The notes beneath the pieces were generated by a model. That model did no database searches, was not told the origin of the DNA, and saw only the letters and a list, made by a program, of their open reading frames with translations. A stretch of DNA of 64,000 nt, from positions 14,562,280-14,626,279 of the forward strand of contig NC_087083.1 in assembly GCF_026151205.1 (NCBI RefSeq). The letters run 5' to 3'. Below, piece after piece: positions 1 through 13,385 of the stretch. The stretch is from Bolinopsis microptera. Taxonomy: Eukaryota > Ctenophora > Tentaculata > Lobata > Bolinopsidae. The translations under genes were made by a program, and so were the position numbers. Position 1 is the first letter of the stretch. Every line of letters starts with the position of its first letter.

Positions 1-3000
1 GGGGGGGGGGGGTGATTGGAAGTGGTGACCCTTTGTCGAGGTGAACCCTTTTTGAATTTTTCCGCCAAACAAAAAATGTCTTTTTTGAAATTTTTGCGGG
101 TCGCCAATCTCGGTTTAAAATGAAGGGTCGGACACAAGGGGAGCAGGACCACCGATGTCTTTTATCGGCCTTTACATAGGGGAATGAGGTGTCGCTCTTT
201 TCCCGCAAAGGGTGATCAGGAAGTCAGTTTTTTCCCTGCTGCTAGCTGGAGAACTCCCGTGAAAATCTGTGCGGTCTCCGAAAGGTGGAGGATTGTGTTT
301 TGTCGGGTTGTTTATGACGATGTGTGGAGTGGGTTCTCGTATGACTGGAAAACCCAGGAATGCCTTATCAGTGGACGAACTTTAATAGAAGTTGAATCGT
401 CGGATGCGACGAAAGGATGATGTGGTGACCAGGACGAGGTGATCTCGACAGGCAGACAAACGTGTGGTGACGACTTGTACTTGCTTTAAACCATCACTCG
501 GCCCACTAATGTCTCCATGCCTTTGGACAGGTCCCCGTCCCAGGAAGTGGGGTCCCTGTGAAAAGGAAAAGGTATTCGCCGCCCTGGGTGCGGCACTTTG
601 TGTCCCGCGAAATAGAGTGGGGCTGCACTGGGCAGGTGATTTTAAAATGGTGCCCTTCGCGAGGTAGATCACCTTTTTTGCTGTGCGACCAACCGCAATG
701 TCTTTTCAATTTCGCAGGGGCGCCAATTCCCCGGGGAAAATAAGGGCGGACACAACTCGGGGAAACCGGACCCCGATGTCTTCTTCCCGGGTCCTTTAAA
801 GAGGAAATGAGAGTGTCAGATCCTTGCCTGCAAAGGATCAGACTCCCCGAAGTCGTTTTTTCCGTGCTGCTAGCTTGGGGAAGTCCCGATGAAAATCCTG
901 TGCCGGTTCCCAAATGGCGGAGGGTTGTGCTCTTTTTCGTTTGGTTGTTTAGGGGCGATGATGATGGAGTGGGTTTTCGTTTGATGGGAAAGGGGATCCC
1001 CTTTTGTGACGAACTTGAATAAAAGTAATGTCGGATGAACCCGAAAGGAGTGTGGGTTTACAGGACGAGGATGTCTCGAAAGGCCGACAAAACGTGTCGG
1101 TGACTCTTGTACTTCTTATATCCTACTGGCCAAAAATGTTCCCCTCGCCTAGCGACAGTGACCCCGTAAGGAAGGGAGTCCCTAGTGATTCAAGGTAATG
1201 GCTGTTCTGCGACCCATGCGTGCCGGCACTCTGCTGGCCGGAAATGAGTGGTGCTGTCCCTGGGAGGGATTGAACGTGGGGACCTTCGTGAGGTAGTTTA
1301 CTCTTTTTTGATGTGCGCCACCCCGACAATGTCTTTATGAATTTGCGGGGGGCCATTGGTGAAAAGACGGATCGGAAACCAACTGGGGGAACGGACACTG
1401 ATCGTCTTATCCCGGCCCCTTTAATCAGGAAAAAATGAGGTGTCAGATCCTTGCCCCGCAAAGGATCAGATCAGCGAAGTCGTTTTTTCCCTGTGTAGTG
1501 GAGAACGTCCGATGAAAACTTGTGGGTTCCGAAATGGTGGGGTTGTGTTTTGTTGGTTGTTGGAATGATGATGGAGTGGGTTTGTTGATGGAACCGAAAG
1601 GGAAAGCCCTTTTCACTTGGACGAAATTGAATAGAAGTGAATCGTCGGATGGACGAAAAGGATGTGTGGTTGACCCGGCGAGGTGTTCGAAAGGGCCCGA
1701 CAAAGGCGGTGAGTCTTGTCTTGATATCCCTCCTGGCTCACAATGTCTCCCCTCCCTACGCAGGTCCCGTCCCAAGGAAGTGGGTCCCTAGTGATTAAAA
1801 GGGAATGGTGATTTGCCCCACGTGCGGCCCGGGCACCTTGCGTCCAGCGAAAAAGAGGGGGCTGTACTGGAGCAGGTGAGAAAGTGGTGCCTTCGTCGGG
1901 TAGATCACCTCTTCTTTGCATGTGGCCCCCCAGACAAATGCTTTATCGAACTTTCGCAGGTGAATCTGGTGAAAAGAAGGATCGGGAAAATCGGGGGGCA
2001 GGCCCCTGATCGCTTTTGGTTCCTTTTTCAGAGAGGAATGAGAGTGTCAGATCCTTTCCCTGCAAAGGACAGCCCCGGAAGTCAGTTTTTTTCCGTGCTG
2101 CTGTGGAGAACGTCAGATGAACCCTGTGCGGTCTCCCAAATGGTGGAGGCTTGTGTCTTTGTGTGGTTGTTGATGACGATGATGAGGATGGGTTCTGATG
2201 TGGAACGGGAATGCTTTTCATGTGGCGAATTGAAAAAGAAGTAGAAAACGTGGATGGACGAAAAGGTGATGTGGGTTTACCAGGAGGGATGATTGACAGG
2301 GGAGACAAACGTGTTCGGTGACTATTTTTTGCCTATATCATCCTCGGTCCTAATGTTCCTCGCTAGCGCAGAGATCCCCCTCCAAGGAAGTGGAGTCCCT
2401 TGATTCAAGGTTGGTGTTCTGGCCCATGGTGCGGGACAATTTTCGTCCCCGCGAAATGAGTGGTGTGTAGGGAGGTGATTGAACGTGGTGCCTTCGTCGA
2501 GGTAGATCACTATTCTTCTGCATGTGCGACCAAACCCGACAATGTCTTTATCGAACTTTCCGCAGGCTCGCCAATTCGGTGAAAATGACAGGATCGGACA
2601 CAATCGGGGAGCACGGACCCCCTGATCGTCTTCATCGGATCCCTTTACATCAGAGAAGGAAAAAGGGTGTGCTCCTTGCCCCGAAAAAAATGACTCGCGA
2701 AGTCAGTTTTTTCCGGTGCTAGCGGAGAAACCCGATGAAACTCCCCGTGCGGTTCCCAATGGTGGGGACTTGTCTCTTTGTCGTGGTTGTTGATGAGATG
2801 GAAAGGAGTGGGTTTCGTTTGCTGGAACCCCAAGGAATGCCTTATCATGCTGGAGAAACTTTAATAGAATAGATCGTCGGAGCGACGAAAAGGGTGGTTG
2901 CCCGGAGAGGTGATTGAAGGAGCAAAGTGTCGGTGACGTACTTGTACTTGCCTTTATCCCTCACTCGGTCATAATGTTCCATGCCCGCGACAGTGACTCC

Positions 3001-6000
3001 TGTCCAAAAGGAAGTGGGTCCCCGTGATTCAAGGGAAAGGTGATTCTGCCCAACCCATGCGTGCCGGACACTTTGTGTCCCGGAAATTTGAGTGGGGCTG
3101 TCCGGGCGGTGATTGAAAGTGGGACCTTGCGAGGAATCACCCCCTTCTTTGCTGGCCCCAACAGACAATTTTTTTATCGAACTTTGCAGGGAATTCCCGG
3201 GGAAAAAGACAGGATCGGAACAATCGGGGAGCACGGGCCCCCTGTCGTCTTCATCCGGATCCTTTTAAACAGAGAAGGAAAAGAGAGTGTCAGATCCTTG
3301 CCTGCAAAGGATCGACTCAGCGAAGTCAGTTTTATCGTCTGCTGTGGAGAACGTCCAGATGAAAACTGTGCCCGGGCTCCCAAATGGCTGGAGGATTGGC
3401 TCTTTGTCGTGGTGTTGATGCGATGATGATGGAGTGGGTTTTCTATGGGAACGAAGGGAAACGCCTTTTAAATGGGACGAACTTGAACAGAAGTAGAATG
3501 TCGGATGGGGCGACGGGAAAAAGGGTGAGTGGTTGACCGGACGGGTGTTCGCAGGGCCCGCAAACGGTCGGTGCGTACTTTTTCTTGCCCTTTTATTCAC
3601 TCGGGTCCAATGTTCCCATGCTAGCGACAGTGCCCCTTTTCCAAGGAAGTGGGTCCCCCCAGTGATTCAAAGGAATGGTGATTCTGCCGACCCATGCGTG
3701 CCCGGCACTTGCTGTCCCGCAAAATAGAGGGGGCTGTCCTGGAGAGGTGATTGAACGGTGACCTTCGTCGGGGAGTCACCTCTTTTCTGCTGTGCGACAA
3801 CGACAATGTCTTTATCGAACTTTCCCCGGTCGCCAATCTCGGTGAAAATGACAGGATCGGGCAAACTCGGGGCAGGACCACCGTCGTCTTACGGTCTTTA
3901 CATCAGAGAAGGGAAATGAGAGTGTCAGATCCTTTCCCCGCAAAGGATCAGTCAGCGAAATCAGTTTTATCCGTGCTGCTAGCTGGAGAAAAGTCCAGTG
4001 AAAAACCCGTGCCGGTCTCCGAAATGGCTGGAGGATTTTGCTTTGTGTGGTTGTTGAGACGATTGATGGAGTGGGTTTCGATGTGGAAAAAAAGGAATCG
4101 CCTTTCCTGCTGGACGAACTTGAAATAGAAATAGAATCGTCGGATGACGACGAAAAAGGGTGTGTGGGTTTACCAGGACGAGGTGATCTCGACGGCCGCA
4201 AGTGTCGGTGGTACTTGTTTGCCTTTTAAACCCTACTCGGCTCACTTAAAGTCTCCTCGCCTAGGACGTGTCCTGTCCAAGGAAGGGGAGTCCCCCAGTG
4301 ATTCAAGGTATGGCTGATTCTGCCACCGGGTGCGTGCCGGGACCTTTTTGTCCGCAAATGAGTGGTGCTGTCACCTGGGCGGTGATTGAAGTGTGACCCT
4401 TTGTCGAGGTAGTCACTCTTCTTCTGAGTGCCGCAACCGCAAAATCTTTTTCGAATTTCGCGGGGCGCCATTCGGTGAAATGCAGGTCGGAACAACTCGG
4501 GGGAAGGGGCCCCCCTGATCGTCTTCATCGGATCCTTTTCATCGAGAAGGAACTGAGGTGTCAGCTCCTTGCCTGCAAAAAGGATCAGACTCGCGGTGTT
4601 TTTTCCGTGTGTGCGGGGGAACGTCAGATGAAATCCTGTGCCCGGGCTCCCAAATGGTGGGGGGCTTGTGCTCTTTGTCGTGGGTTGTGGTCGTGTGTGG
4701 GTGGGTTCTGTTGTGGAAAGAAGGAATCGCCATCATGTGGACGAACTTGAAAGAAGTTTTTAAAAATTTGGGACGCGAAAAGGATATGTGGGTTTCCAGG
4801 CGAGGTGATCTCGACAGGCCGAAAGTGTCGGGGTATTGACTTGCCTTTTTCCCTCATCGGTTAATGTTCCATCTTGCGACGTGACTCCCTGTCCAAAGGG
4901 AAATGGAGTCCCCCGTGATTCAAGGTAGGCTGATTTGCCCACGATGCGTGCGGAACTTTGCTGTCCGCAAATAGGCTGGTGCTGTCACTGGGCGGTGATT
5001 TAAAGTGGGACCCTTGTGAGGTAGATCCTTTCTTTGGATGTGCCGACAAAGAAATGTCTTTATCGAAAATTTTCCCCAGGTCGCCAAACTCGGGGAAAAA
5101 AGAAGGATCGGACACAATCGGGGAGCACGGACCACCTTCCTTTCCTCCGGTCCTTTACATCAGAGAAGGAATGAGTTGCAGCATCCTTTCCGCAAAGGGA
5201 ATCAGATCGCGAAGTCGTTTTACCCTGCTGTAGTGGAGAAGTCAGATGAATCCTGTGCCCGGGCTCCCCAAATGGTGGGGACTTTTGTTTTGGGTTTTGG
5301 GTTTTTGATGCGATGATGTGGGGTGGGTTCTGTTGAGGAACCGAAGGGGAAACGCCCCTTATCATGCTGGACGAACTTGAAATAGAAATGAACGTCGGGT
5401 GACGACGAAAAGGTGATGTGGTTGCCAGGGGGGGGTGATCTCGAAGGCCCGAAACGTGTCGGTGGGCGTACTTGTACTTGCCTTATATCCATCACTCGGC
5501 TCACTAATGTCTCCATCGCCTAGCGCAGTGACTCCCTGTCCAAGGATGTGGAGTCCCCTAGTGATTCAAAGGGAAGGCTGATTTCTGCCGACCGATGCGT
5601 GCCCGGACACTCTTGCGTCCACGAATAGAGCTGTGCGTCACCTGGAGCAGGGATTGAATGGTGACCTTGCGAGGTAGATCCCTCTTCTTTGAAAGGCCCC
5701 ACCAACCAGAAATGTCTTTACGAACTTCCGCAGGTCGCCCCAAACCGGGAAATGAAAGGATCGGGGCACAACTCGGGGGGACGGACCACCTTGTCTTCTT
5801 GGATCCTTTAACAGAGAAGGAACTGAGAGTTCAGCACCCTTTCCTGCAAAGGACAATCAGCGAAGTCAGTTTTTATCCGGCTGCTGCTGGAGAAAGTCCA
5901 AAAGAAACTCCTGTCCGGTCCCGAAATGGCTGGAGGACTTTTGCTCTTTGTCTGGTTTTTGATGAGAATGTGGTGGGTTTGTATGCTGGAACCGAAGGGA

Positions 6001-9000
6001 AACGCCTTTCCTGTGGACAATTGAACTAGAAGTAAAAGGGTACGACGAAAAAAATATGTGGTTGCCCCGGGCGAGGTGATCTCGACAGGCCAACAAAAGT
6101 GTCGGGGACGACTTTTACTTGCTTTATCCACACTCGGTCACTATTTCCTCGCCGCGGGGGACTCCCCCGTCCCGGAAGTGGAGTCCCCCAGTGATTAAGG
6201 GGAAAGGCTGATTTGCCGACCGATGCGTGCCGACACTCTTGCGTCCACGAAAAAAGCTGGTGCTGTCACCTGGAGCAGGTGATTTACGGGTGCCTTGTCG
6301 GGTAGAAACACCTCTTCTTCTGCATTCCGACCAACCCGACAAAGTCTTTATTTTGAAAATTTCGCAGGTCGCCAATCTCTGAAAATACAGGATGGACACA
6401 CTCGGGGAGACGGACCCCTATTCCTTTTATCCCGGGTCCTTTACATCAGGGAAAAGGCGAAGGGTCGCTCCTTCCTGCAAGGATCAACCAGCGAAATCAG
6501 TTTTATCCCGGGTGCTGCTGGGGAAGTCCCCAAAGAAACTCCTGGCCCGGGCTCCGAAATGGTGGAGGCTTGTGCTCTTTGTCGGGTTGTTTTAAGATGA
6601 TGGGATGGGTTCTCGTATGACTGGGAACCCCAAGGAAACGCCTTTCCGCTGGACGAACTTTAAAATAAAATAAAACGTCGGATGACACGAAAGGATGATT
6701 GGTTGACCGGACGAGGTGACCGAAGGCCAGACAACGTGCGGTTTACGACTTTCTTGCCCTTAATCCTCATCGGCCCTAATGTCCCCTGCCCCGACGTGAC
6801 TCCCTTTCAAGGAAGTGGACCCCTAGTATTTAAGGGAATGGCGATTCTGCCGACCCATCTGCCGGGAACCCCCTGCGTCCCGAAAAGAGCTGGTTTCTGT
6901 CACCCGGAAGGGTGAGAAGTGGGACCCCTTGTCGAGGTGATCACCTTTCTTCGATGTGGACCAACCCGACAAGTCTTTATCGAAAAATTTCCCAGGGCCC
7001 CAATCTCGGGGAAAAAGAAGGACGGACACAAATCGGGGGGCCGACCCCAAATCGCTTTTCCGGACCTTTACATCAAGAGGAACTGGAGTGCGCTCCTTGC
7101 CCCCAAAGGATCAGACTCAGCGAAGTCAGTTTTACCGTTGCTATGGGGAAGTCCAAAGAAACTGTGCCGGGTTCCGAAAGGTGGGGGACTTGGGTTTTTT
7201 GGTTTGGTTGTTGTGACATGTGTGGAGGGGTTTTCGTATGACTGGAACCCAAGGAAACGCCTTTATGTGGACGAACTTGAACTAAAGTAGAATCTCGGAT
7301 GCGCGAAAAGGTTGATGGGTTGACCCCGGACGAGGTTCTCGACAGCCAGACAAAGGCGGTGACGTACTTGTCTTTTCCCTTTATCCCCTCACTCGGCTAC
7401 TAATGTCTCCATTGCCCAGCACAGTGACTCCCGCCCAAAGGGAAATGGAGTCCCCTAGGTCAAGGTAATGGGTTTATTCTGCCGACCGTCGTGCCCCGGG
7501 CACCTTTCGTCCCGAAAAAAGAGCTTGGGCTGTCACCCGGAGCGGGGATTTAAAAATGGGGACCTTCGCGAGGTAATCACCTCTTCTTCTGCATGGCCGA
7601 CCAACCAGCCAATGTCTTTATCAACTTTCCCCAGGCTCGCCAATTCCCGGGGAAAAAAGAAGGGTCGGACACAACTCGGGGAGACGGCCACCCGATCGTC
7701 TTAAACCGGATCCCTTTTCATCAAAAAACTGAGGGCAGCATCCTTCCCGCAAAGGCAGCTCAGCGAAGTCATTTTTATCCGTGTCTGCTGGGGAAGTCCA
7801 ATAAACTCCCCGGCGGTTCCGAAAAGGGTGGAGGACTTTGCCTTTGGTGGTTGTTTGACGAGTGATGGAGTGGGTTTTTGTATGATGGAAACCCAGGAAA
7901 CGCCTTTCACTGTGGCGAATTGAATAGAATAGAATGTCGGTGACGACGAAAAGGAATGTGGTTGACCAGGACTGGAGATCTCGAAAGGGCCCGCAAACGT
8001 GTCGGTGATATTGTACTTTCCCTTTTAAACCCCATCGGCCCCCTAATTTCCACGCCTAGCGACAGTGGGTCCTTCCAAGGAAGTGGATCCCCGGATTAAG
8101 GGGAAAGGCTATTCTGCCGACCGATGCGTGCCCCGGCCCTTTCGTCCACAAATAGAGCTGGGCTGCACCCCGGGCAGGGATTGAACCGGGGACCTTCGTC
8201 GGGAGTCACCCCTTATTCTGCAGTGCGACCAACCGACATGTCTTTTTCGAACTTCCCCAGGCTGCCAAACTCGGGGGGAAAAAAACAGGGCGGACCAACT
8301 GGGAGCACGGACCACCCGATCGTCTTCTCCGGATCCCTTTCATCAAGGGAAGGGCTGGGTGTCAGCATCCTTGCCCCGCAAAGGACAGACTCAGCGAAGT
8401 CAGTTTTATCCGTCTGCAGCTGGGGAAACGTCCGTGAAACTCCTTTTGCGGTCCCGAAAGGCTGGAGGACTTGGTCTTTTCGTGGGTTATGGGCGATGAT
8501 ATGGAGTGGGTTCTCGTATGACTGGAACGAAGGAATCGCCTTTCCTGTGGCGAACTTAACAAAAAAGAATCGTCGGTGACGACGAAAAGGATGTTTTTGG
8601 GTTTACCCGGACGAGGATGACTGCAGGCCAACAAACGTGTCGGGGGACGTATTGTACTTGCCCTTTTACCCTCACTCGGCTCACTAATTCCCATCGCCTG
8701 CGCGTGAATCCCTGTCCGGAATGGAGTCCCCAGTGATTCAAGGAAGGGGGGTTCTGCCGCGATGGTGCCCGGGCACTCTTTCGTCCCCGGAAATAGAGTG
8801 GGCTGTCACCTGGGCGGTGATTGAAAGTGGTGACCTTCGTCGAGGTGATCACTCTTTCTTGCATGTCCCACCAAACCAACAATGTCTTTATGAACTTTCC
8901 GCAGGCTCGCCAAACTCGGTGAAAATAAAGGATCGGGCACAATCGGGGGCCGGACCAAACCCGATCGTCTTATCGGATTTTACATCAGAAAGGAAATTTG

Positions 9001-10065
9001 GGTGTCAGCATCCTTGCCCCCAAAAGGGCAGATCAGCGAATCAGTTTTTTTCCTGCTGCTAGCTGGAGAAGTCCAGATGAAACTCTTGCCGGTCTCCGAA
9101 ATGGCTGGAGGATTGTGCTCTTTTTCGTGGTTTGTTGTGACGATGAAGAGGAGTGGGTTCCGATTGCCCCGAAGAAACGCCTTATCACTGCTGCGAACAT
9201 TGAACTAGAAATAGAATCGTCGGAAAGACGACGAAAAGGATGATGTGGTTGACCCGGACGAGGATGATTTTCGCAGGCCAGAAAAAGGTCGGTGACGTTA
9301 CTTGTACTTGCCTTATATCCATCACTCGGCTCACTAATTTTCTCCATCGCCTGCGACAGTGACTCCCTGTCCAAAGGAAGTGGGTCCCTTTGTGATTCAA
9401 GGTAATGGCTGATTCTGCCGACCGATGGTGCCGGACACTCTTGCTGTCCAGCGAAATAGAGCTGGTGCTGTCACCTGGAGCAGGTGATTGAACGTGGTGA
9501 CCTTTGTCGAGGTAGATCACCTCTTCTTCTGCATGTGCCGACCAACCAGACAATGTCTTTATCGAACTTTCCGCAGGCTCGCCATCTCGGTGAAAATGAC
9601 AGGATCGGACACAACTCGGGGAGCACGGACCACCTGATCGTCTTCATCCGGATCCTTTACATCAGAGAAGGAACTGAGAGTGTCAGATCCTTGCCCTGCA
9701 AAGGATCAGATCAGCGAAGTCAGTTTTATCCGTGTGCTAGCTGGAGAACGTCAGTTTAAACTCCTGTGCCGGTCCGAATGGCTGGAGGACTTGTGCTCTT
9801 TGTCGTGGTTGTTGATGACGATGATGATGGGTGGGTTTTTCGTATGACTGGAAAACCCAAGGAATCGCCTTATCATGCTGGACGAACTTGAATAGAAGTA
9901 GAATCGTCGGAGACGACGAAAGGATGATGTGGTTGACCAGGACGAGGATGATTCGACAGGCCCCGCAAACGGTCGGTGACGTTTGATTGCTTATATCCAT
10001 CACTCGGCTCCTTTAATGTTCCCTCGCCCAGCGACAGGATCCTGTCCAAGGAAGTGGATCCCCTG
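1..10065 (-). repeat. Degraded array of the 696-bp unit (about 16 copies)
   Basis: Every part of this stretch can be laid against the 696-bp unit seen cleanly further right, in the same orientation. One unit landmark (GTGTCAG or a damaged form) recurs near 189, 813, 1440, 2044, 2667, 3287, 3922, 4558, 5175, 5829, 6463, 7087, 7733, 8359, 9002 and 9680. Spacing is about 605-680 rather than 696, so deletions dominate, mixed with short homopolymer stretches and substitutions. No reading frame survives for a whole unit. Bases 1-12 are a G run of the same artefactual type as the longer runs elsewhere. The block near 9240-9730 is best preserved. I read this as low-quality consensus of the same array; real decayed edge copies are a less likely alternative. 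Confidence 0.9.
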
Positions 10066-11800
10066 CCGTTTTTACGAAGTATTTCCCCGGAGGGAAACCC
10101 CAAGGAACGTTTTTCCGGGCTGGGAAAATTTTTTGTCGGGACGGGGGGATGGGCAGGGAAGGGAAAGGGGCCCAAAATTTAAAATTCTTTTTTTTGCCCA
10201 AACCAAAAGGTTTTTGTTCCCGGGGGAAAGGGAAAAAAGGTGGGGCCCTTTTAAAATTTCCCATTTCACATTTCCAATTTTTCGAGGAATGAGGGGGAAT
10301 GGGCCCCGGGGTAAACCGGGGTTTTGGGGGTTCACCCGGGGGGAAAAAACCCGTCCCGAAATCGGGGGGCCTTTCGGTGTTTAAGGGGAAAAAGGGGGCC
10401 CCATTTGATGCCCCCCCTTCTTTTAAAAAAAAATGAAAATGGTCCCCAAAAGGAAGAGTTTTTACCCAAATGAGAACCCAAGGTAACTTGCCCCTTTTTT
10501 TGGGGGGTTTTTTTCCCCTTTTTGGAGATTCCGGAAAGGGGCCCCTTTTTAAAGGAAGGATTGGCCCCGCCGGGGGTTTTTAAAAAAAAAGGCTGGGGCT
10601 GGAGGGGTTAAAAAGGGGCCCGGGGAAAATTTTTTCCCGAAAAAATTTTTCCCAAAAAAACTTTCCCGGCCCCAATTTAAAAAAAAGGGGGGCCCTAACC
10701 CCGGGGTTTTCTCGTTCCCGGAACCCCCTTCCAGGGAATGAGGGGTTTTTTTGGGGGAAAGGGGGGAAAAAAAGATTTTCCCTCTTTCTGGGGAAAAAAA
10801 CACAGGGTTTTCCAAAAAGGGGGGGGGGTTTGTGGGGGGGAAAAAAATTGGGGAGGGGTTTCCCCCTTTTTTCCGGACCAAAAAACCAAAAAAATTGAAA
10901 CCCCGGGGCGGGGGAGGGGGAAAAAAAAAATTTTTTTGGGAGCGGGAAATCCCAAAAAAATGTTTGGGGGGTTTAAACTTTCCGGGGTTTATTTAAAGGG
11001 GGTTTCCAATGACTGGAAAAGGATCCCTAAATTAGGACGAAATTTAACTGGGAATCGGCGGATCACTTTTAGATTGGTGACCAGGAGAATGTTTAAGGCC
11101 AAAGGTCGGTGGATTTTCCTTATCCCAAGGCCCAATATCCCACCTCGGGCCCCCCCAGGAATGGAAGTCCCCTTGGAAAGGATCGACCACCGATCGGTCC
11201 GGCCTTTTCAGGAAAAGGGTGCGCACTGGGAGGTAGTTAACGTGGTGTTTTGTACTTTTCGATGGGAAACCAACAGCCTTTTTCAAAACGGCAGGCAATT
11301 GGGGAAGAAAAGGAGGTCTGGGACAGGACCGGACCCTAATCGGAACTTTCGAAGAATATGTCCATCCGCCCTAAAGGTCACTCAGCGAAGGCAGTTCGGG
11401 GGGGGAAGAATGGTAACCCTGTCGGCTCCGAAAAGTCCGGGCCCCGCGTCTTTCTGGTTGTTGTGAGTGGTAGGGTGAATGGCCCCAAGGGTCCCCTTTC
11501 TCTGGGACAACGAACTAATGTAAATCGGAGACCGAAAGAGTTGGACAGGAAAACCGGGGCCGACCAACCTTTGGGTTTTTTTACTTCCATCCATCCGGTA
11601 AAAGCCCGTGCACGCTCTTAGGAGGGACCCTGTGATTCGGATCTATTTGAAGTGGTGCGCACCTTGCTGCAGAAAAATGGGGTGTTACCGGGCAGGGAGA
11701 ACGGGCCCAGAGAATCTTTGCGTCCGAAACCCCGACTGTCTTTTCGTTCGGTCCAATGGTGAAAAGACGGACGGAAACCAAAGGGACACTTTCCTTCCGG
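10066..11800. other. Homopolymer-rich noise with weak repeat traces
   Basis: Dominated by runs of 3-9 identical bases (GGGG, AAAA, TTTT, CCCC), especially 10066-10990. Traces of the 696-bp unit are visible, for example a TGACTGGAA-like piece near 11009 followed by GGACGAAATTTAACT. No gene is supported: apparent frames here are rich in Gly, Phe, Lys and Pro, as expected from translated homopolymers. Most likely it is failed base calling over more copies of the array. Confidence 0.7.
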
Positions 11801-13385
11801 ATCCTTTACATCAGAGAAGGAACTGAGAGTCGTCAGATCCTTGCCCTGCAAAGGATCAGACTCAGCGAAGTCAGTTTTATCCGTGCTGCTAGCTGGAGAA
11901 CGTCCAGATGAAACTCCTGTGCCGGTCTCCGAAATGGCTGGAGGACTTGTGCTCTTTGTCGTGGTTGTTGATGACGATGATGATGGAGTGGGTTCTCGTA
12001 TTGACTGGAACCGAAGGAATCGCCTTATCACTGCTGGACGAACTTGAACTAGAAGTAGAATCGTCGGTTTGACGACGAAAGGTGATGTGGTTGCCCAGGA
12101 CGAGGATATCTCGACAGGCCAGACAAACGTGTCGGTGACGTACTTGTACTTGCCTTATATCCATCACTCGGCTCACTAATGTCTCCATCGCCTAGCGACA
12201 GTGACTCCCTGTCCAAGGAAGTGGAGTCCCCTAGTGATTCAAGGTAATGGCTGATTCTGCCGACCGATGCGTGCCGGACACTCTTGCTGTCCAGCGAAAT
12301 AGAGTGGTGCTGTCACCTGAGCAGGTGATTGAACGTGGTGACCTTCGTCGAGGTAGATACCTCTTCTTCTGCATGTGCCGACCAACAGACAATGTCTTTA
12401 TCGAACTTTCCGCAGGCTCGCCAATCTCGGTGAAAATGACAGGATCGGACCAACTCGGGGAGCACGGACACCTGATCGTCTTCATCCGGATCCTTTACAT
12501 CAGAGAAGGAACTGAGAGTGTCAGCATCCTTGCCCTGCAAAGGATCAGACTCAGCGAAGTCAGTTTTATCCGTGCTGCTAGCTGGAGAACGTCCAGATGA
12601 AACTCTGTGCCGGTCTCCGAAATGGCTGGAGGACTTGTGCTCTTTGTCGTGGTTGTTGATGACGATGATGATGGAGTGGGGTTCTCGTATGACTGGAACC
12701 GAAGGAATCGCCTTATCACTGCTGGACGAACTTGAACTAGAAGTAGAATCGTCGGATGACGACGAAAAGGATGATGTGGTTGACCAGGACGAGGAAAGAT
12801 CTCGACAGGCCAGACAAACGTGTCGGTGACGTACTTGTACTTGCCTTATATCCATCACTCGGCTCACTATGTCTCCATCGCCTAGCGACAGTGACTCCCT
12901 GTCCAAGGAGTGGAGTCCCCTAGTGATCAAGGTAATGGTGATTTGCCGCGATGCGGCCGGACACTCTTTTCTGTCCAGCGAAATAGAGTGGTGCGTACCT
13001 GGAGCGGTGATTGAACGTGGTGACCTTCGTCGAGGGGAAACACCTCTTCTTTTGATGTGCCCACCCAACAACAAAGTCTTTATCGAACTTTCCCCAGGGT
13101 CGCCCAAACTCGGTGAAAATGACAGGACGGACAAAACTCGGGGGCCGGACCACCTGTCGTCTTCATCCGGATTTTACAAAAGAAGGAATGGAGTGTCAGA
13201 TCCTTGCCCTGCGGATCAGATCCGAAGTCGTTTTTACCGGTCTGTGGAGAACGTCCAGATGAAACTCTGTGCCGGGCCCGAAAAAGGGTGGAACTTGTGC
13301 TCTTTTCGTGGGTTTTTGATGACGATGATGATGGGTGGGTTTGTAACTGGAACCGAAAGGGAAACGCCTATCACTGCGGGCACTT
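11801..13385 (-). repeat. Moderately preserved copies of the 696-bp unit
   Basis: Landmarks near 11829, 12518 and 13193 give spacings of 689 and 675, so about 2.3 units with few errors. Between about 12480 and 12900 the match to the clean unit is nearly perfect. In the minus direction, long pieces of the Ser-rich 232-residue repeat can be read (Ser-rich block, acidic block, SPAPGDS-type segment), but single-base indels keep moving the frame. Quality falls steadily after about 13000. Confidence 0.92.

Noticed and set aside
10738-11466. 242-residue plus-strand frame in the noisy block
   Set aside because: Its first half is Gly/Lys/Phe-rich translation of homopolymers; the second half overlaps weak traces of the repeat. 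No family features.
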